Of a DNA stretch of 64,000 nucleotides, positions 18,245 through 27,195 are shown piece by piece. This DNA comes from Pseudomonas sp. GV071 (GTDB lineage Bacteria > Pseudomonadota > Gammaproteobacteria > Pseudomonadales > Pseudomonadaceae), in NCBI RefSeq assembly GCF_003050835.1, contig NZ_QAOJ01000010.1, positions 1 to 64,000 on the forward strand. Reading direction: 5' to 3'. Each line of letters opens with the position of its first letter. The stretch's first letter is position 1. Under the pieces are notes generated by a model. That model worked only from the letters and a program-made list of their open reading frames with translations, ran no database searches and was not told where the DNA came from. Position numbers and translations under genes: made by a program.

Positions 18245-18834
18245 AACGTTTCCTGGCCTTGCTGCTGAGCCTGGCGCTGATGCCGCAGGCGTTCGCCTTC
18301 GACCTCGACCAGTTGGCCGCCCAACTGGCCAAACCAGCCGTGGTGCGCGGGCCGTTCATCCAGGAAAAACACCTGCGCGCCCTGCCCAAGCCGCTGACCA
18401 GCACCGGGCAGTTTGTCTTGAGCCGTGACCTGGGCCTGCTCTGGCTGCTGCAAAGCCCGCTGCAACAGGACTACCGCATCGACGGCAACGGCATTGCCAA
18501 ACGCACGCTACAAGGCTGGCAGCAGGTGCCGCAACAGAACGCCAGCGCGCAGCAAAACCGGCTGTTTCTCTCCGTGCTCAAAGGCGACAGCAGCGGCCTG
18601 CGCCAGGACTTCGAGCTGACACTAACCGGCGAAGCCAACGCCTGGACCCTCGACCTGGTGCCACGCAGCCTGCTGCTCAAGCAGATATTCACCGCTATCC
18701 AGATTTCCGGTGGCGAGCAGGTGGCGCGAATCGAACTGCGCGAAACCCAGGGCGACAGCACGGTGTTGCGCCTGACCGACAGCCACGCCGACAGCCAGCT
18801 CAGCGACACGGACCGTCATGCTTTCGCGGATTGA
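18241..18834 (+). CDS. LolA-like outer-membrane lipid carrier (APE cluster)
   Basis: A 197-residue periplasmic protein with a clear signal peptide (MKRFLALLLSLALMPQAFAF). It then has a LolA/LolB-like half-barrel with FIQEKHLRALPKPLTSTG and a DLGLLWLL strand. It is thought to ferry the lipidated polyene across the periplasm. It overlaps the MMPL exporter by 17 bp, so the two probably act together. Confidence 0.88.
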   Translation: MKRFLALLLSLALMPQAFAFDLDQLAAQLAKPAVVRGPFIQEKHLRALPKPLTSTGQFVLSRDLGLLWLLQSPLQQDYRIDGNGIAKRTLQGWQQVPQQNASAQQNRLFLSVLKGDSSGLRQDFELTLTGEANAWTLDLVPRSLLLKQIFTAIQISGGEQVARIELRETQGDSTVLRLTDSHADSQLSDTDRHAFAD

Positions 18835-21169
18835 GCACTGGGGCCCACGGCTCTTCACCGTCGCCCTGGTGGCCTTGCTGGCGCTCACCGCCTGGCAATG
18901 GCGCGCCGGCGCACCGGTGTCCGCCAATCTGTTGGAGCTGGTGCCCAGCGACACCCCGGACCCGCTGGAACAGCGCGCGGAAAAGATCATTGCTGAGCCG
19001 CTGAACCGCGAGCTGGTGCTGCTGATCAGCTTCCCCGACCGGCAAAAAGCCCTGCGCCAGGCCGCCGCTATCGGCCAGCAGTGGCAGCAGGAAAAGCTGG
19101 TTGAGACGCCCGTGTTCGAGAAGGTGCAGTGGGACGTCAATTACGACCTCAACCAACTGCGCCAGCAATTGCTCGACAGCCGTCTGGCCCTGCTCGGCAG
19201 CGCTGATCGGCAACTGCTCCAGCAAGACCCGCGCGCCTTCGTCGAGCGCCGCGTGCAAGACCTGTTCGACCCCTTCCACAGCCAGGGCCTGCTCAGTACC
19301 GAGCAGGACTGGCTGGGCCTCGGCGCGCGGATCGAAAAAAGCCTGCCGCACTTTCATAACGTGCAGGTCGACCTCAGCGGCGCCCTGCTGGCCGAGAGCG
19401 ACGGCAAGACCTGGGCGCTGCTGCGCGCCCGCACCACTGGCGATGCCTTCGACGGCAACCTGCCGCTGACCGTCGAGAATCTGGTGGCCAACGCCCGCGC
19501 CGACATCGAAGCCCAGGGCGGCGAACTCCTCGCCAGCAGCGGCCTGCTGTACTCGGCCCACGGCCAACGCCAGGCCACTAGCGAAATCAGTTTCATGGGC
19601 AGCATTTCCAGCGTCGGCGCCTTGTTGCTGATGCTCGTGGCCTTTCGCCGCATGCGTGTGCTGCTGGCCCTGCTGCCGGCGGCTATTGGGGTGCTCGCCG
19701 GGTTGACGGCGACTGTGGCAGTGTTTGGCAACATCCACGTGCTGACCCTGGTGCTTGGCGCCAGCCTGATCGGCGTCGCCATCGACTACCCGCTGCACCT
19801 GCTGTCGAAAAGCTGGACCCTGCAACCCTGGAACAGCTGGCAAGCGCTGCGCGCCACCTTCCTCGGTCTGAGCCTGGGCCTGGCCACCAACGTCATCGGT
19901 TACCTGGCCCTGGCCTTCACCCCGTTCCCGGCCTTGAGCCAGGTGGCGATTTTCTCCTCGGCCGGCCTGCTCGGTTCCTACCTGTGTGCGGTGTGCCTGT
20001 TGCCGGCGTTGCTGGGCAAGGTGCAGATCGTGCCGTGGCGCAAACCCTACGGCCTGGCCGAGCGTTTGCTGGACTGGCGCCGCCGGATGTTGCTGCGCAT
20101 CGGTACACCGTGGCTGTTGCTGATCTTTCTGCTGTTCTGCGCCGCCGGGGTGTTGCAGCTCAAGCACAAGGACGACCTGCGCCAGTGGGCCAGTACCCCG
20201 CCCGCGTTGCTGCAACAGTCGATGGCGATCAGCACCATCATTGGCTTCCAGCCCACCAGCCAGTTCTACCTGGTGCGCGGCAAGGACGAAGAACAGCTGC
20301 TGCAGCGCCAGCAGGTGCTCAGCCAACGCCTGGACCAGTTGATTGCCGACGGCAAGCTGAAAAGCTACCTGGCTCTCAGCCAACTGGTGGCGCCGGTTTC
20401 CGAACAAGCCAGCCTGCGCGATTCGCTGGGCCGCGTGCCCGCCGTCAGCGATGCCTTGCAGGCACTCGGGGTAACCGCCGCGCAGGTGCAGGACGAAGTG
20501 CGCCAGTTGCAGGCGCTGCCCAACCGTAATATCGAACAATCGCTGGCCGGCACCCTCGGCGAGCCGTGGCGCAACCTGTGGCTGGGCAGCGCGGCGGACG
20601 GCCAGGTGGCAGGGCTGGTCAGCCTGCAGGGGCTCAGCGATACCGAACTGCTGGCGGCGCAAGCCGAGGGTTTGCCGGGGGTGAAGCTGGTCGACCGTCT
20701 CGGCCAGCTGAACCGCCTGTTCGCCGCCACGCAGATCAGCGCGGCCGAACTGAAGCTGGCGTCCTGCCTGCTGATTTTTGCCCTGCTCTGCCTGCCCTTC
20801 GGCCCGCGCGGCGCGGCGCGGGTACTGGCGGTGTCGCTGCTGGCGGCACTGGCTAGCCTGGCCAGCCTCGGCTGGCTGGGACAACCGCTGACGCTGTTCA
20901 GTCTGTTTGGCTTACTCCTGGTCACGGCCATCGGTGTGGATTACGCCATCATCATGCGCGAACGGGTTGGCGGCGCCGCCACCAGCCTGCTTGGCACCTT
21001 GCTGTCGGCGCTGACCACCTGGCTGTCGTTTGGCCTGCTGGCCCTGTCCAGTACCCCGGCGGTGAGCAACTTCGGCCTGACCATCAGCATCGGCCTGACC
21101 TTCAGTTTCCTGCTCTCGCCCTGGGCCGGTGAGCAGGACAGCCACTCGGATAAGGAACATCGAGCGTGA
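18818..21169 (+). CDS. MMPL/RND-family exporter (APE cluster)
   Basis: A 783-residue inner-membrane transporter. It has one N-terminal helix, a large periplasmic domain, a helix bundle near residues 260-440, a second periplasmic domain, and a C-terminal bundle with VTAIGVDYAIIMRERVG. The duplicated pattern is typical of MMPL lipid exporters. It should pass the finished pigment to the LolA-like carrier. Start ATG 18818 lies inside the end of the previous gene. Confidence 0.92.
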   Translation: MLSRIEHWGPRLFTVALVALLALTAWQWRAGAPVSANLLELVPSDTPDPLEQRAEKIIAEPLNRELVLLISFPDRQKALRQAAAIGQQWQQEKLVETPVFEKVQWDVNYDLNQLRQQLLDSRLALLGSADRQLLQQDPRAFVERRVQDLFDPFHSQGLLSTEQDWLGLGARIEKSLPHFHNVQVDLSGALLAESDGKTWALLRARTTGDAFDGNLPLTVENLVANARADIEAQGGELLASSGLLYSAHGQRQATSEISFMGSISSVGALLLMLVAFRRMRVLLALLPAAIGVLAGLTATVAVFGNIHVLTLVLGASLIGVAIDYPLHLLSKSWTLQPWNSWQALRATFLGLSLGLATNVIGYLALAFTPFPALSQVAIFSSAGLLGSYLCAVCLLPALLGKVQIVPWRKPYGLAERLLDWRRRMLLRIGTPWLLLIFLLFCAAGVLQLKHKDDLRQWASTPPALLQQSMAISTIIGFQPTSQFYLVRGKDEEQLLQRQQVLSQRLDQLIADGKLKSYLALSQLVAPVSEQASLRDSLGRVPAVSDALQALGVTAAQVQDEVRQLQALPNRNIEQSLAGTLGEPWRNLWLGSAADGQVAGLVSLQGLSDTELLAAQAEGLPGVKLVDRLGQLNRLFAATQISAAELKLASCLLIFALLCLPFGPRGAARVLAVSLLAALASLASLGWLGQPLTLFSLFGLLLVTAIGVDYAIIMRERVGGAATSLLGTLLSALTTWLSFGLLALSSTPAVSNFGLTISIGLTFSFLLSPWAGEQDSHSDKEHRA

Positions 21170-22332
21170 ACGTGATCGTCTTCTGGCTTCTGGCCCTGGC
21201 CCTGTACGGCGCTGTCGCGCTGCTAGGTCGCCAGCGCCTGATTCCCATCGTCGGCCAGTTGCTGGTGGCGAGCATCGCCATCCCGCTGCTGCTGTTGGCC
21301 TGGGTGGAACCGCACTGGCAACTGACAGCCAAAGAGCTGCTGGCGCCGACCTGGTTGAGCCTGTTGTACAACCTCAGTTTTGCCTTGCTGCTGGGTTATA
21401 TCCTCAGCGACGTGGTTGACCTGGAGCTGAGCAGCGCCAGCCTGAAAATCGCCCTGCCGAGTTTTCTCCTGCCGCTGCTGGCCGGCGTCGCTGCCGCCCT
21501 GTGGCTGCTGCCCGGCGAGCGCACCTGGCTGAGCGCGGCGGGCATCGGCCTGCTGTTTTCCATCACCGCGATTCCGGTGCTGTTTCTCTACCTGCAGAAC
21601 ATCGGCTACCCCGCCGATGGCATCAAGCGCCTACTGCACGCGGCGATTCTGATGGACCTGATGTGCTGGAGCCTGTTCGGCCTGGCGCAAGGCAGCGCCG
21701 ACCCGCACACCCTGCTCTGGCCGGTGCTGGCCGCCGGCTTGCCGCTGCTGCTGAACAAAGCGCTGCGCCTGCGTCACCCGCTGTTCTACAGCCTGCCGTT
21801 TTTCGCCCTGATGCTGCTGTTCCAGCAGCTCAAGCTCAACGCCCTGGTATTCGGTATTGGCTACATGCTGTGCCTGGCGGGCCTCAAGCAATCCTTTGCC
21901 CTGCCCCTCCCGGCGCGGCAATGGAAGCTGCTGCTCAATGGCCTGGCGATTCCGCTGATCCTCACCTGCGGCGTGCTGCGGGTGGATTTCCACGGCATCG
22001 GCGACAGTTATTCCTGGCTGAATCTCGGCGCCCTGCTGGTGCTGCCAGTGCTGAGCAAACTGCTCGGCAGCTGGCTGGGCTTGCACTGGGCCATGCCCGA
22101 AGCCAGCGGCCGTCTGAAATGGTCGGAAAGTGTGCTGCTGAACATTCGCGGCCTGACCGAAGTGGTGTTCCTCAACTTGCTCCTGCAACTGCAATTGATC
22201 GACGCCCTGACCTATTTCAGCTTGCTGCTGATGAGCCTGTTTTCCACCTTGCTGCCGGCCCTGGTCGGCGTTGGCAAATCCCGTCTTTCCTCGCAACAGT
22301 CCGCCACAAGGAGTCCCCATGGTGTCGCATGA
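21166..22332 (+). CDS. Polytopic membrane protein resembling CPA2/Kef antiporters (APE cluster)
   Basis: A 388-residue very hydrophobic protein with about 10-12 helices. The start is GTG 21166, overlapping the exporter stop by 4 bp. The fold pattern and a segment near the C-terminus (LLNIRGLTEVVFLNLLLQ) resemble cation:proton antiporters of the Kef type. I see no RCK/TrkA-N nucleotide-binding domain. Its role in pigment assembly is unknown: it could exchange ions or be a lipid flippase-like protein. Confidence 0.6.
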   Translation: MNVIVFWLLALALYGAVALLGRQRLIPIVGQLLVASIAIPLLLLAWVEPHWQLTAKELLAPTWLSLLYNLSFALLLGYILSDVVDLELSSASLKIALPSFLLPLLAGVAAALWLLPGERTWLSAAGIGLLFSITAIPVLFLYLQNIGYPADGIKRLLHAAILMDLMCWSLFGLAQGSADPHTLLWPVLAAGLPLLLNKALRLRHPLFYSLPFFALMLLFQQLKLNALVFGIGYMLCLAGLKQSFALPLPARQWKLLLNGLAIPLILTCGVLRVDFHGIGDSYSWLNLGALLVLPVLSKLLGSWLGLHWAMPEASGRLKWSESVLLNIRGLTEVVFLNLLLQLQLIDALTYFSLLLMSLFSTLLPALVGVGKSRLSSQQSATRSPHGVA

Positions 22333-23557
22333 AATGGAACAGCGCCGCGTACTGGTCATTGGCGCAGGTCCCTCCGGCGCTATCGCCGCAGCCCTGTTGA
22401 AACGCAACGGGCACGACGTGCTGATCATCGAGCGCCAGCAGTTCCCGCGCTTCTCCATCGGTGAAAGCCTGTTGGCCCATTGCCTGGATTTCGTCGAAGA
22501 AGCGGGCATGCTCGAAGCGGTCGAAGCCGCCGGTTTCCAGCGCAAGAATGGCGCTGCGTTCGCCTGGGGCGAGCGCCGCACGCACTTTGACTTCCGCGAG
22601 AAATTCACCGAGGGCAAGGGCTGGACCTTCCAGGTGCAGCGCGCCACCTTCGACAAACTGCTGGCCGACCAGGCTGAACTGCAGGGCGTGGAAATCCGTT
22701 ACCAGGAAGAAATCATCGCCACCGATTTCGGCGCCAAGCCCACCGCCACCGTGCGCCGTCTGGATGGCAGCGAGTACCAGGTGCAGGCCGACTTCGTGCT
22801 CGATGCCAGCGGTTATGGCCGCGTGCTGCCGCGCCTGCTCGACCTCGAAGCGCCATCGGCCTTCCCGGTGCGCCAGGCGCTGTTCACCCATATCGAAGAC
22901 CGGATCGACGATGCGACCTTCGACCGCGAGAAGATTCTGGTCACCACCCACCCGACCATGCGTGACGTGTGGTTCTGGCTGATCCCGTTCAGCAACGGCC
23001 GCTGCTCGATGGGCGTGGTCGCTTCCAGCGAACGTTACCAGGGTCGCCCGGAGGACTTGGAAGCGGCGCTGCGCAGCTTTGTCGCCGAGACTCCGAGCCT
23101 GGGCAACCTGATCAAAAACGCCGTGTGGGACACCCCGGTGCGCAGCCTCGGCGGCTACTCGGCCAACGTCAAAACCCTGCACGGACCGGGCTTTGCCCTG
23201 CTCGGCAATGCCGCCGAATTCCTCGACCCGGTGTTTTCCTCCGGCGTCACCATCGCCATGCGTTCGGCGAGCATGGCCGCGGGCTTGCTGCACCGTCAGT
23301 TGAACGGTGAAAGCGTGGACTGGCAAAACGAGTTCGCCGCCCCGCTGAAGCGCGGTGTGGACGCCTTCCGCGCCTACGTGGAAGGCTGGTACGACGAGAG
23401 CTTCCAGGACGTGATCTACCACCCCGGCAGCTCGCCGGAGATCCGCGCGATGATCAGCTCGATTCTTGCAGGCTACGCCTGGGACCTGAAAAACCCCTAC
23501 GTGGCCGAACCCAAGCGCCGCCTACGGGTATTGGCCGAGCTCTGCGCCACCTCGTGA
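22319..23557 (+). CDS. FAD-dependent oxidoreductase with flavin-dependent halogenase motifs (APE cluster)
   Basis: A 412-residue flavoprotein. Residues 15-20 are the GxGxxG nucleotide-binding loop (GAGPSG). Residues 218-223 read WFWLIP, matching the WxWxIP halogenase motif. Lys76 (FQRKNGAAFAWG) lies where the catalytic Lys of PltA/CmlS-type halogenases lies. Residues 301-309 (FLDPVFSSG) match FxxPxxSxG. AAGGAG before ATG 22319 fixes the start. It is probably a halogenase acting on the aryl ring or ACP-bound starter. A geranylgeranyl-reductase-like function is the alternative. Confidence 0.78.
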   Translation: MVSHEMEQRRVLVIGAGPSGAIAAALLKRNGHDVLIIERQQFPRFSIGESLLAHCLDFVEEAGMLEAVEAAGFQRKNGAAFAWGERRTHFDFREKFTEGKGWTFQVQRATFDKLLADQAELQGVEIRYQEEIIATDFGAKPTATVRRLDGSEYQVQADFVLDASGYGRVLPRLLDLEAPSAFPVRQALFTHIEDRIDDATFDREKILVTTHPTMRDVWFWLIPFSNGRCSMGVVASSERYQGRPEDLEAALRSFVAETPSLGNLIKNAVWDTPVRSLGGYSANVKTLHGPGFALLGNAAEFLDPVFSSGVTIAMRSASMAAGLLHRQLNGESVDWQNEFAAPLKRGVDAFRAYVEGWYDESFQDVIYHPGSSPEIRAMISSILAGYAWDLKNPYVAEPKRRLRVLAELCATS

Positions 23558-23576
23558 TCAACCAGGAAGGGAAGCC

Positions 23577-24317
23577 ATGAACGCACCGATGCAGCCTGTC
23601 GCGCACAACCCGGCCGGGAACAAGTACGTCGAAGAAACCCGCTTCGGCTTCTGGTTCCTGCAGAGCCACGTCTGGCAGCACCACGTGCTGCGGGTGGCGA
23701 TCAACGACCTCAAAGGCCTGCTCGGCCAGCCATTGCCCGAGGGCGCCGTGCTGCTGGATGCCGGCTGCGGTCAGGGCAAGTCCTTCCGCTTGCTGCAGAA
23801 CGCCTTTGCCCCGGCGCAGTTGATGGGCCTGGACGCCGACCCGCACAGCCTGACCATGAGCCGCGCCGAAGCCGAGCGCGAAGGTTTGCAGGTGCAGCTG
23901 CTGAGCAGCGACTGCGCGTCGATCCAGTTGGGCGATGCCAGTGTCGATGTGATTTTCTGCCACCAGACCTTCCACCACCTGGTGGAACAGGAAGCGGCCC
24001 TGGCCGAATTCTGGCGGGTGCTCAAGCCGGGTGGCTGGCTGCTGTTCGCCGAGTCGACCCAGTTTTACATCGACACCTGGGTGATCCGCTGGCTGTTCCG
24101 TCACCCCATGCACGTGCAACGCACGGCCGAAGAGTACTTGCAGATGCTGCGCGACCAAGGCTTCGAATTCGGCCCGCAAAATGTCTCCTACCCCTACCTG
24201 TGGTGGAGCCGTTCCAGCGACTTCGGTTTGCTCGAACGCTGGAAGCTGGTGAAACCCAAGGCCGTGGGCCAACGCAATGAAACCCTGGTCAATGCCGCGG
24301 TACGGAAACCCCTGTGA
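23577..24317 (+). CDS. SAM-dependent methyltransferase (APE cluster)
   Basis: A 246-residue class I methyltransferase. The SAM-binding loop is LLDAGCGQG near residues 58-66, followed by GLDADPHS, and the post-motif LKPGGWLLFAEST is near 143. AGGAAGGGAAG precedes the ATG. In APE pigments the aryl ring is often O- or C-methylated, so ring methylation is the likely job. It overlaps the next gene by GTGA. Confidence 0.9.
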   Translation: MNAPMQPVAHNPAGNKYVEETRFGFWFLQSHVWQHHVLRVAINDLKGLLGQPLPEGAVLLDAGCGQGKSFRLLQNAFAPAQLMGLDADPHSLTMSRAEAEREGLQVQLLSSDCASIQLGDASVDVIFCHQTFHHLVEQEAALAEFWRVLKPGGWLLFAESTQFYIDTWVIRWLFRHPMHVQRTAEEYLQMLRDQGFEFGPQNVSYPYLWWSRSSDFGLLERWKLVKPKAVGQRNETLVNAAVRKPL

Positions 24318-24847
24318 ATGCCCCTGTGATAAGCCGTCTGCTGCCCTTCCTGCTGTTGCTACTGCTGAGCGCTTGCGCCCAGCAGGCACCGCTGCCCGAG
24401 CAACCGCCACGGCTGGACCTGCCACTGCAGTTGCATGTTCAGCGTGAACTGGCCGGGCAAACCCAGGACTGGCTGTTGGTGGTGCAACAGGAAGGGCCGG
24501 CGCTGCGCTGGTCGTTGATGGACCCGCTGGGCATTCCGCTGGCGCGCCAACTACTGAGCGCCAACCAGTGGCAGAATGACGGCCTGCTGCCGCCCAACCC
24601 CGAGGCGCGTGAACTGTTCGCCGCCTTGCTGTTCGCCCTTACCCCGGTTGAACAGGTGTCCGCCCGCTACCCCGGCGCCGACTGGCAACAGCATGGCCAG
24701 CAACGCTGGTTACGCGACAGCGACGAGACCCGCTGGCAGGTGATCTACCCGCAGAAAAGCAATCCACAACAGAGCAATCCGCAACCCCTGAATTTCCAGC
24801 TGCGCACCCAGGCTGGGCCGAACTACCGCGTCGAGACATTGCCATGA
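24314..24847 (+). CDS. DUF3261-type lipoprotein (APE cluster)
   Basis: A 177-residue lipoprotein starting at GTG 24314. It has a leucine-rich signal peptide and lipobox LSAC, with the lipidated Cys at residue 21. The remainder is a short beta-rich domain (LQLHVQREL, WLLVVQQEG). DUF3261 lipoproteins are regular members of APE clusters and may receive the pigment at the outer membrane. That role is inferred from the company it keeps. Confidence 0.8.
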   Translation: MNAPVISRLLPFLLLLLLSACAQQAPLPEQPPRLDLPLQLHVQRELAGQTQDWLLVVQQEGPALRWSLMDPLGIPLARQLLSANQWQNDGLLPPNPEARELFAALLFALTPVEQVSARYPGADWQQHGQQRWLRDSDETRWQVIYPQKSNPQQSNPQPLNFQLRTQAGPNYRVETLP

Positions 24848-26022
24848 CTGCCTACCTCAATGCCCTGGGCCTGCTGTGCGCCCTGGGCAACGACAAACAC
24901 CAGGTCAGCGAGCGCCTGTTTGCTGGCGACACCAGCGGCATGCAGGTGCAAGCCGGCTGGGTGCCGGAGCGGCCGTTGCCAGTGGGTGCGGTGCAGGCCG
25001 AATTGCCGGTGTTGCACGGCGTCAGCACGGCGCATAACACCCGCAATAACCAGTTGTTGCGGGCGGCAGCGCAACAGATCGAGGGCGATATTCAACAGGC
25101 CATCGGCCGTTATGGCCGTGCGCGGATCGGCGTGGTGCTCGGCACCAGCACCACCGGTATCGACGAAGCCACCCAGGGCATCAGCCGGTTTCTGCAAGAC
25201 GGCGCGTTCCCGGCCAGTTACGACTATGGCCAGCAGGAACTGGCAGCGCCGGCCGAGTTTCTCGCCGCGCAGCTCGACCTTGCTGGCCCCTGCTACGTGA
25301 TTTCCACCGCCTGCACCTCCAGCGCCCGCGCCCTGCTCAGTGCCCAGCGTCTGCTTGCCAGCGGCCTGTGCGACGCAGTGTTGTGTGGCGGCGTGGATTC
25401 GCTGTGCCAGCTGACGCTGAATGGTTTTGGTGCCTTGGAAGCGCTGTCGGATCAACGGTGTAATCCGTTTTCGCGTAACCGCAGCGGGATCAATATCGGT
25501 GAAGCGGCCGCACTCTTCCTGATGAGCAAAGAGCCGTCAGCGATTGCCCTGCTGGGCGCCGCCGCCAACTCCGATGCCCACCATATTTCCGCGCCCGACC
25601 CCGAGGGCAAAGGCGCCGAATACGTGATGCGCCAGGCCTTGGCCAAGGCCAAGTTGCAGCCCGAAGACATCAGTTACCTGAACCTGCACGGCACCGCCAC
25701 CCAGCACAACGACGCCATGGAAAGCCTGGCGGTGGCCAAGGTATTCCCGGCCGGCGTGCCCTGCTCGTCGAGCAAGGCCGTGACCGGGCACACCCTGGGC
25801 GCCGCTGGCGCGCTGGAGGCCGCGTTCTGCTGGCTGAGTCTGGCCGCTAAACGCCTGCCCCCGCATAGCTGGGATGGCCAGGGCGATGAACAATTGCCCG
25901 CGCTCTCTTTCACCAATTTGAACGCCCACCTGGATGGCCAAGGTCCGTACCGCATGATGAGCAACTCCTTCGCCTTTGGTGGCAACAACATCAGCCTGAT
26001 CCTGGGCCAGGTGCACGTATGA
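24844..26022 (+). CDS. apeO: Beta-ketoacyl-ACP synthase I of the APE polyketide synthase
   Basis: A 392-residue ketosynthase with the full catalytic set: Cys157 (TACTSSARAL), His near 282 (LHGTATQHN), Lys near 311 and His near 316 (GHTLGAAGALE). The N-terminus is shortened (MTAYLNALGLLCALGNDKHQV). By order (KS-DH-KR-KS) it corresponds to ApeO, which pairs with the ApeC-type chain length factor. It overlaps both neighbours by 4 bp. Confidence 0.9.
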   Translation: MTAYLNALGLLCALGNDKHQVSERLFAGDTSGMQVQAGWVPERPLPVGAVQAELPVLHGVSTAHNTRNNQLLRAAAQQIEGDIQQAIGRYGRARIGVVLGTSTTGIDEATQGISRFLQDGAFPASYDYGQQELAAPAEFLAAQLDLAGPCYVISTACTSSARALLSAQRLLASGLCDAVLCGGVDSLCQLTLNGFGALEALSDQRCNPFSRNRSGINIGEAAALFLMSKEPSAIALLGAAANSDAHHISAPDPEGKGAEYVMRQALAKAKLQPEDISYLNLHGTATQHNDAMESLAVAKVFPAGVPCSSSKAVTGHTLGAAGALEAAFCWLSLAAKRLPPHSWDGQGDEQLPALSFTNLNAHLDGQGPYRMMSNSFAFGGNNISLILGQVHV

Positions 26023-26474
26023 CGATCTGGCCAATTGCCGAGTTGGTGCCCCACGCTGGCGACATGATTCTGGTGGACGAAGTGCTGAGCTTCGCCGACG
26101 AAGAAGTCACCACCCGTTTGCAGGTGCGCGCCGGCGGCCTGTTCAGCCAAGCCGACGGTAGCCTGCCAGCCTGGGTCGGTATCGAGCTGATGGCGCAGAG
26201 CGTGGCGGCGTTTGCCGGCTGCCAGGCACGCCAGGTCGGCCTGCCGGTGGAACTCGGTTTTCTGCTCGGCACGCGCAACTACCAATGCAACGTCGAGGCA
26301 TTCCCGCTGGGTGCCGAGTTGCAGATTCACGCCCTGCGTTCCCTGCAGGATGACAACGGCATGGGCGTGTTCGAATGCCACCTGACCGGCCCCGGCATTC
26401 ATGCCGAGGCGCGCCTCAACGTTTTCCGCCCACCGCACGTGGCCAGCTACCTGGAAGAACCCGCACATGACTGA
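26019..26474 (+). CDS. apeP: Hotdog 3-hydroxyacyl-ACP dehydratase (ApeP-type)
   Basis: A 151-residue FabZ/FabA-like hotdog protein. Catalytic His12 lies in PHAGDMILVDEV and Glu near 56 in GIELMAQSVAAF. It should dehydrate each 3-hydroxyacyl intermediate to build the conjugated polyene. In characterised systems ApeP works as a heterodimer with ApeI. Here the ApeI partner is the C-terminal domain of the ligase fusion 11 kb upstream. Confidence 0.88.
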   Translation: MTIWPIAELVPHAGDMILVDEVLSFADEEVTTRLQVRAGGLFSQADGSLPAWVGIELMAQSVAAFAGCQARQVGLPVELGFLLGTRNYQCNVEAFPLGAELQIHALRSLQDDNGMGVFECHLTGPGIHAEARLNVFRPPHVASYLEEPAHD

Positions 26475-27195
26475 CACCATTCTGGTAACCGGCTCCAGCC
26501 GTGGCATCGGCCGCGCCATCGCCCTGCGCCTGGCCCGCGCCGGCTTCGACCTGGTGCTGCATTGCCGCAGCGGCCGTGCCGAGGCTGAAGCGGTTCAGGC
26601 CGAAGTGGTCGCCCTCGGCCAGCAAGCACGCATCCTGCAATTCGATGTGGCCGAGCGCGCCGCCTGCCGGGAAATTCTCGAAGCCGACGTGGAAACCCAC
26701 GGTGCCTATTACGGCGTGGTGTGCAATGCCGGCCTGACCCGCGACGGCGCCTTTCCCGCGCTCAGCGAAGACGACTGGGACGTGGTGCTGCGCACCAACC
26801 TCGACGGTTTCTACAACATCCTGCATCCGCTGGTCATGCCGATGGTTCGCCGCCGCAAGCCAGGGCGTATTGTCTGCATCACCTCGGTTTCCGGCATGAT
26901 CGGCAACCGTGGCCAGGTCAACTACAGCGCCTCGAAAGCCGGTGTGATCGGCGCCGCCAAGGCGCTGGCGATCGAGCTGGGCAAACGCAAGATCACGGTC
27001 AACTGCGTGGCCCCCGGCCTGATCGACACGGCCATGCTCGACGACGATCTGCCGCTGGAAGAAATGATGAAGATGATCCCCGCCCAACGTATGGGCACCC
27101 CGGAAGAAGTCGCTGGCGCGGTGAATTTTCTGATGTCGGACGAAGCCGCCTACATCACCCGCCAAGTGCTCGCGGTCAATGGAGGCCTGTGCTGA
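26467..27195 (+). CDS. apeQ: 3-oxoacyl-ACP reductase (ApeQ-type, FabG family)
   Basis: A 242-residue short-chain dehydrogenase. The NADPH loop is TGSSRGIG (residues 8-15), Ser is near 140 in ITSVSGMIGN, and Tyr153/Lys157 are in YSASK. It reduces the beta-keto group after each elongation. ATG 26467 (ACATGACTGAC) is used rather than the upstream starts because it gives the FabG N-terminus. It overlaps the dehydratase by 8 bp and the next gene by 1 bp (TGATG). Confidence 0.93.
   Translation: MTDTILVTGSSRGIGRAIALRLARAGFDLVLHCRSGRAEAEAVQAEVVALGQQARILQFDVAERAACREILEADVETHGAYYGVVCNAGLTRDGAFPALSEDDWDVVLRTNLDGFYNILHPLVMPMVRRRKPGRIVCITSVSGMIGNRGQVNYSASKAGVIGAAKALAIELGKRKITVNCVAPGLIDTAMLDDDLPLEEMMKMIPAQRMGTPEEVAGAVNFLMSDEAAYITRQVLAVNGGLC

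Noticed and set aside
18800-20884. 694-residue minus-strand ORF opposite the MMPL exporter
   Set aside because: It is a high-G+C shadow, rich in Gln/His/Arg, of a gene with clear family motifs on the plus strand.
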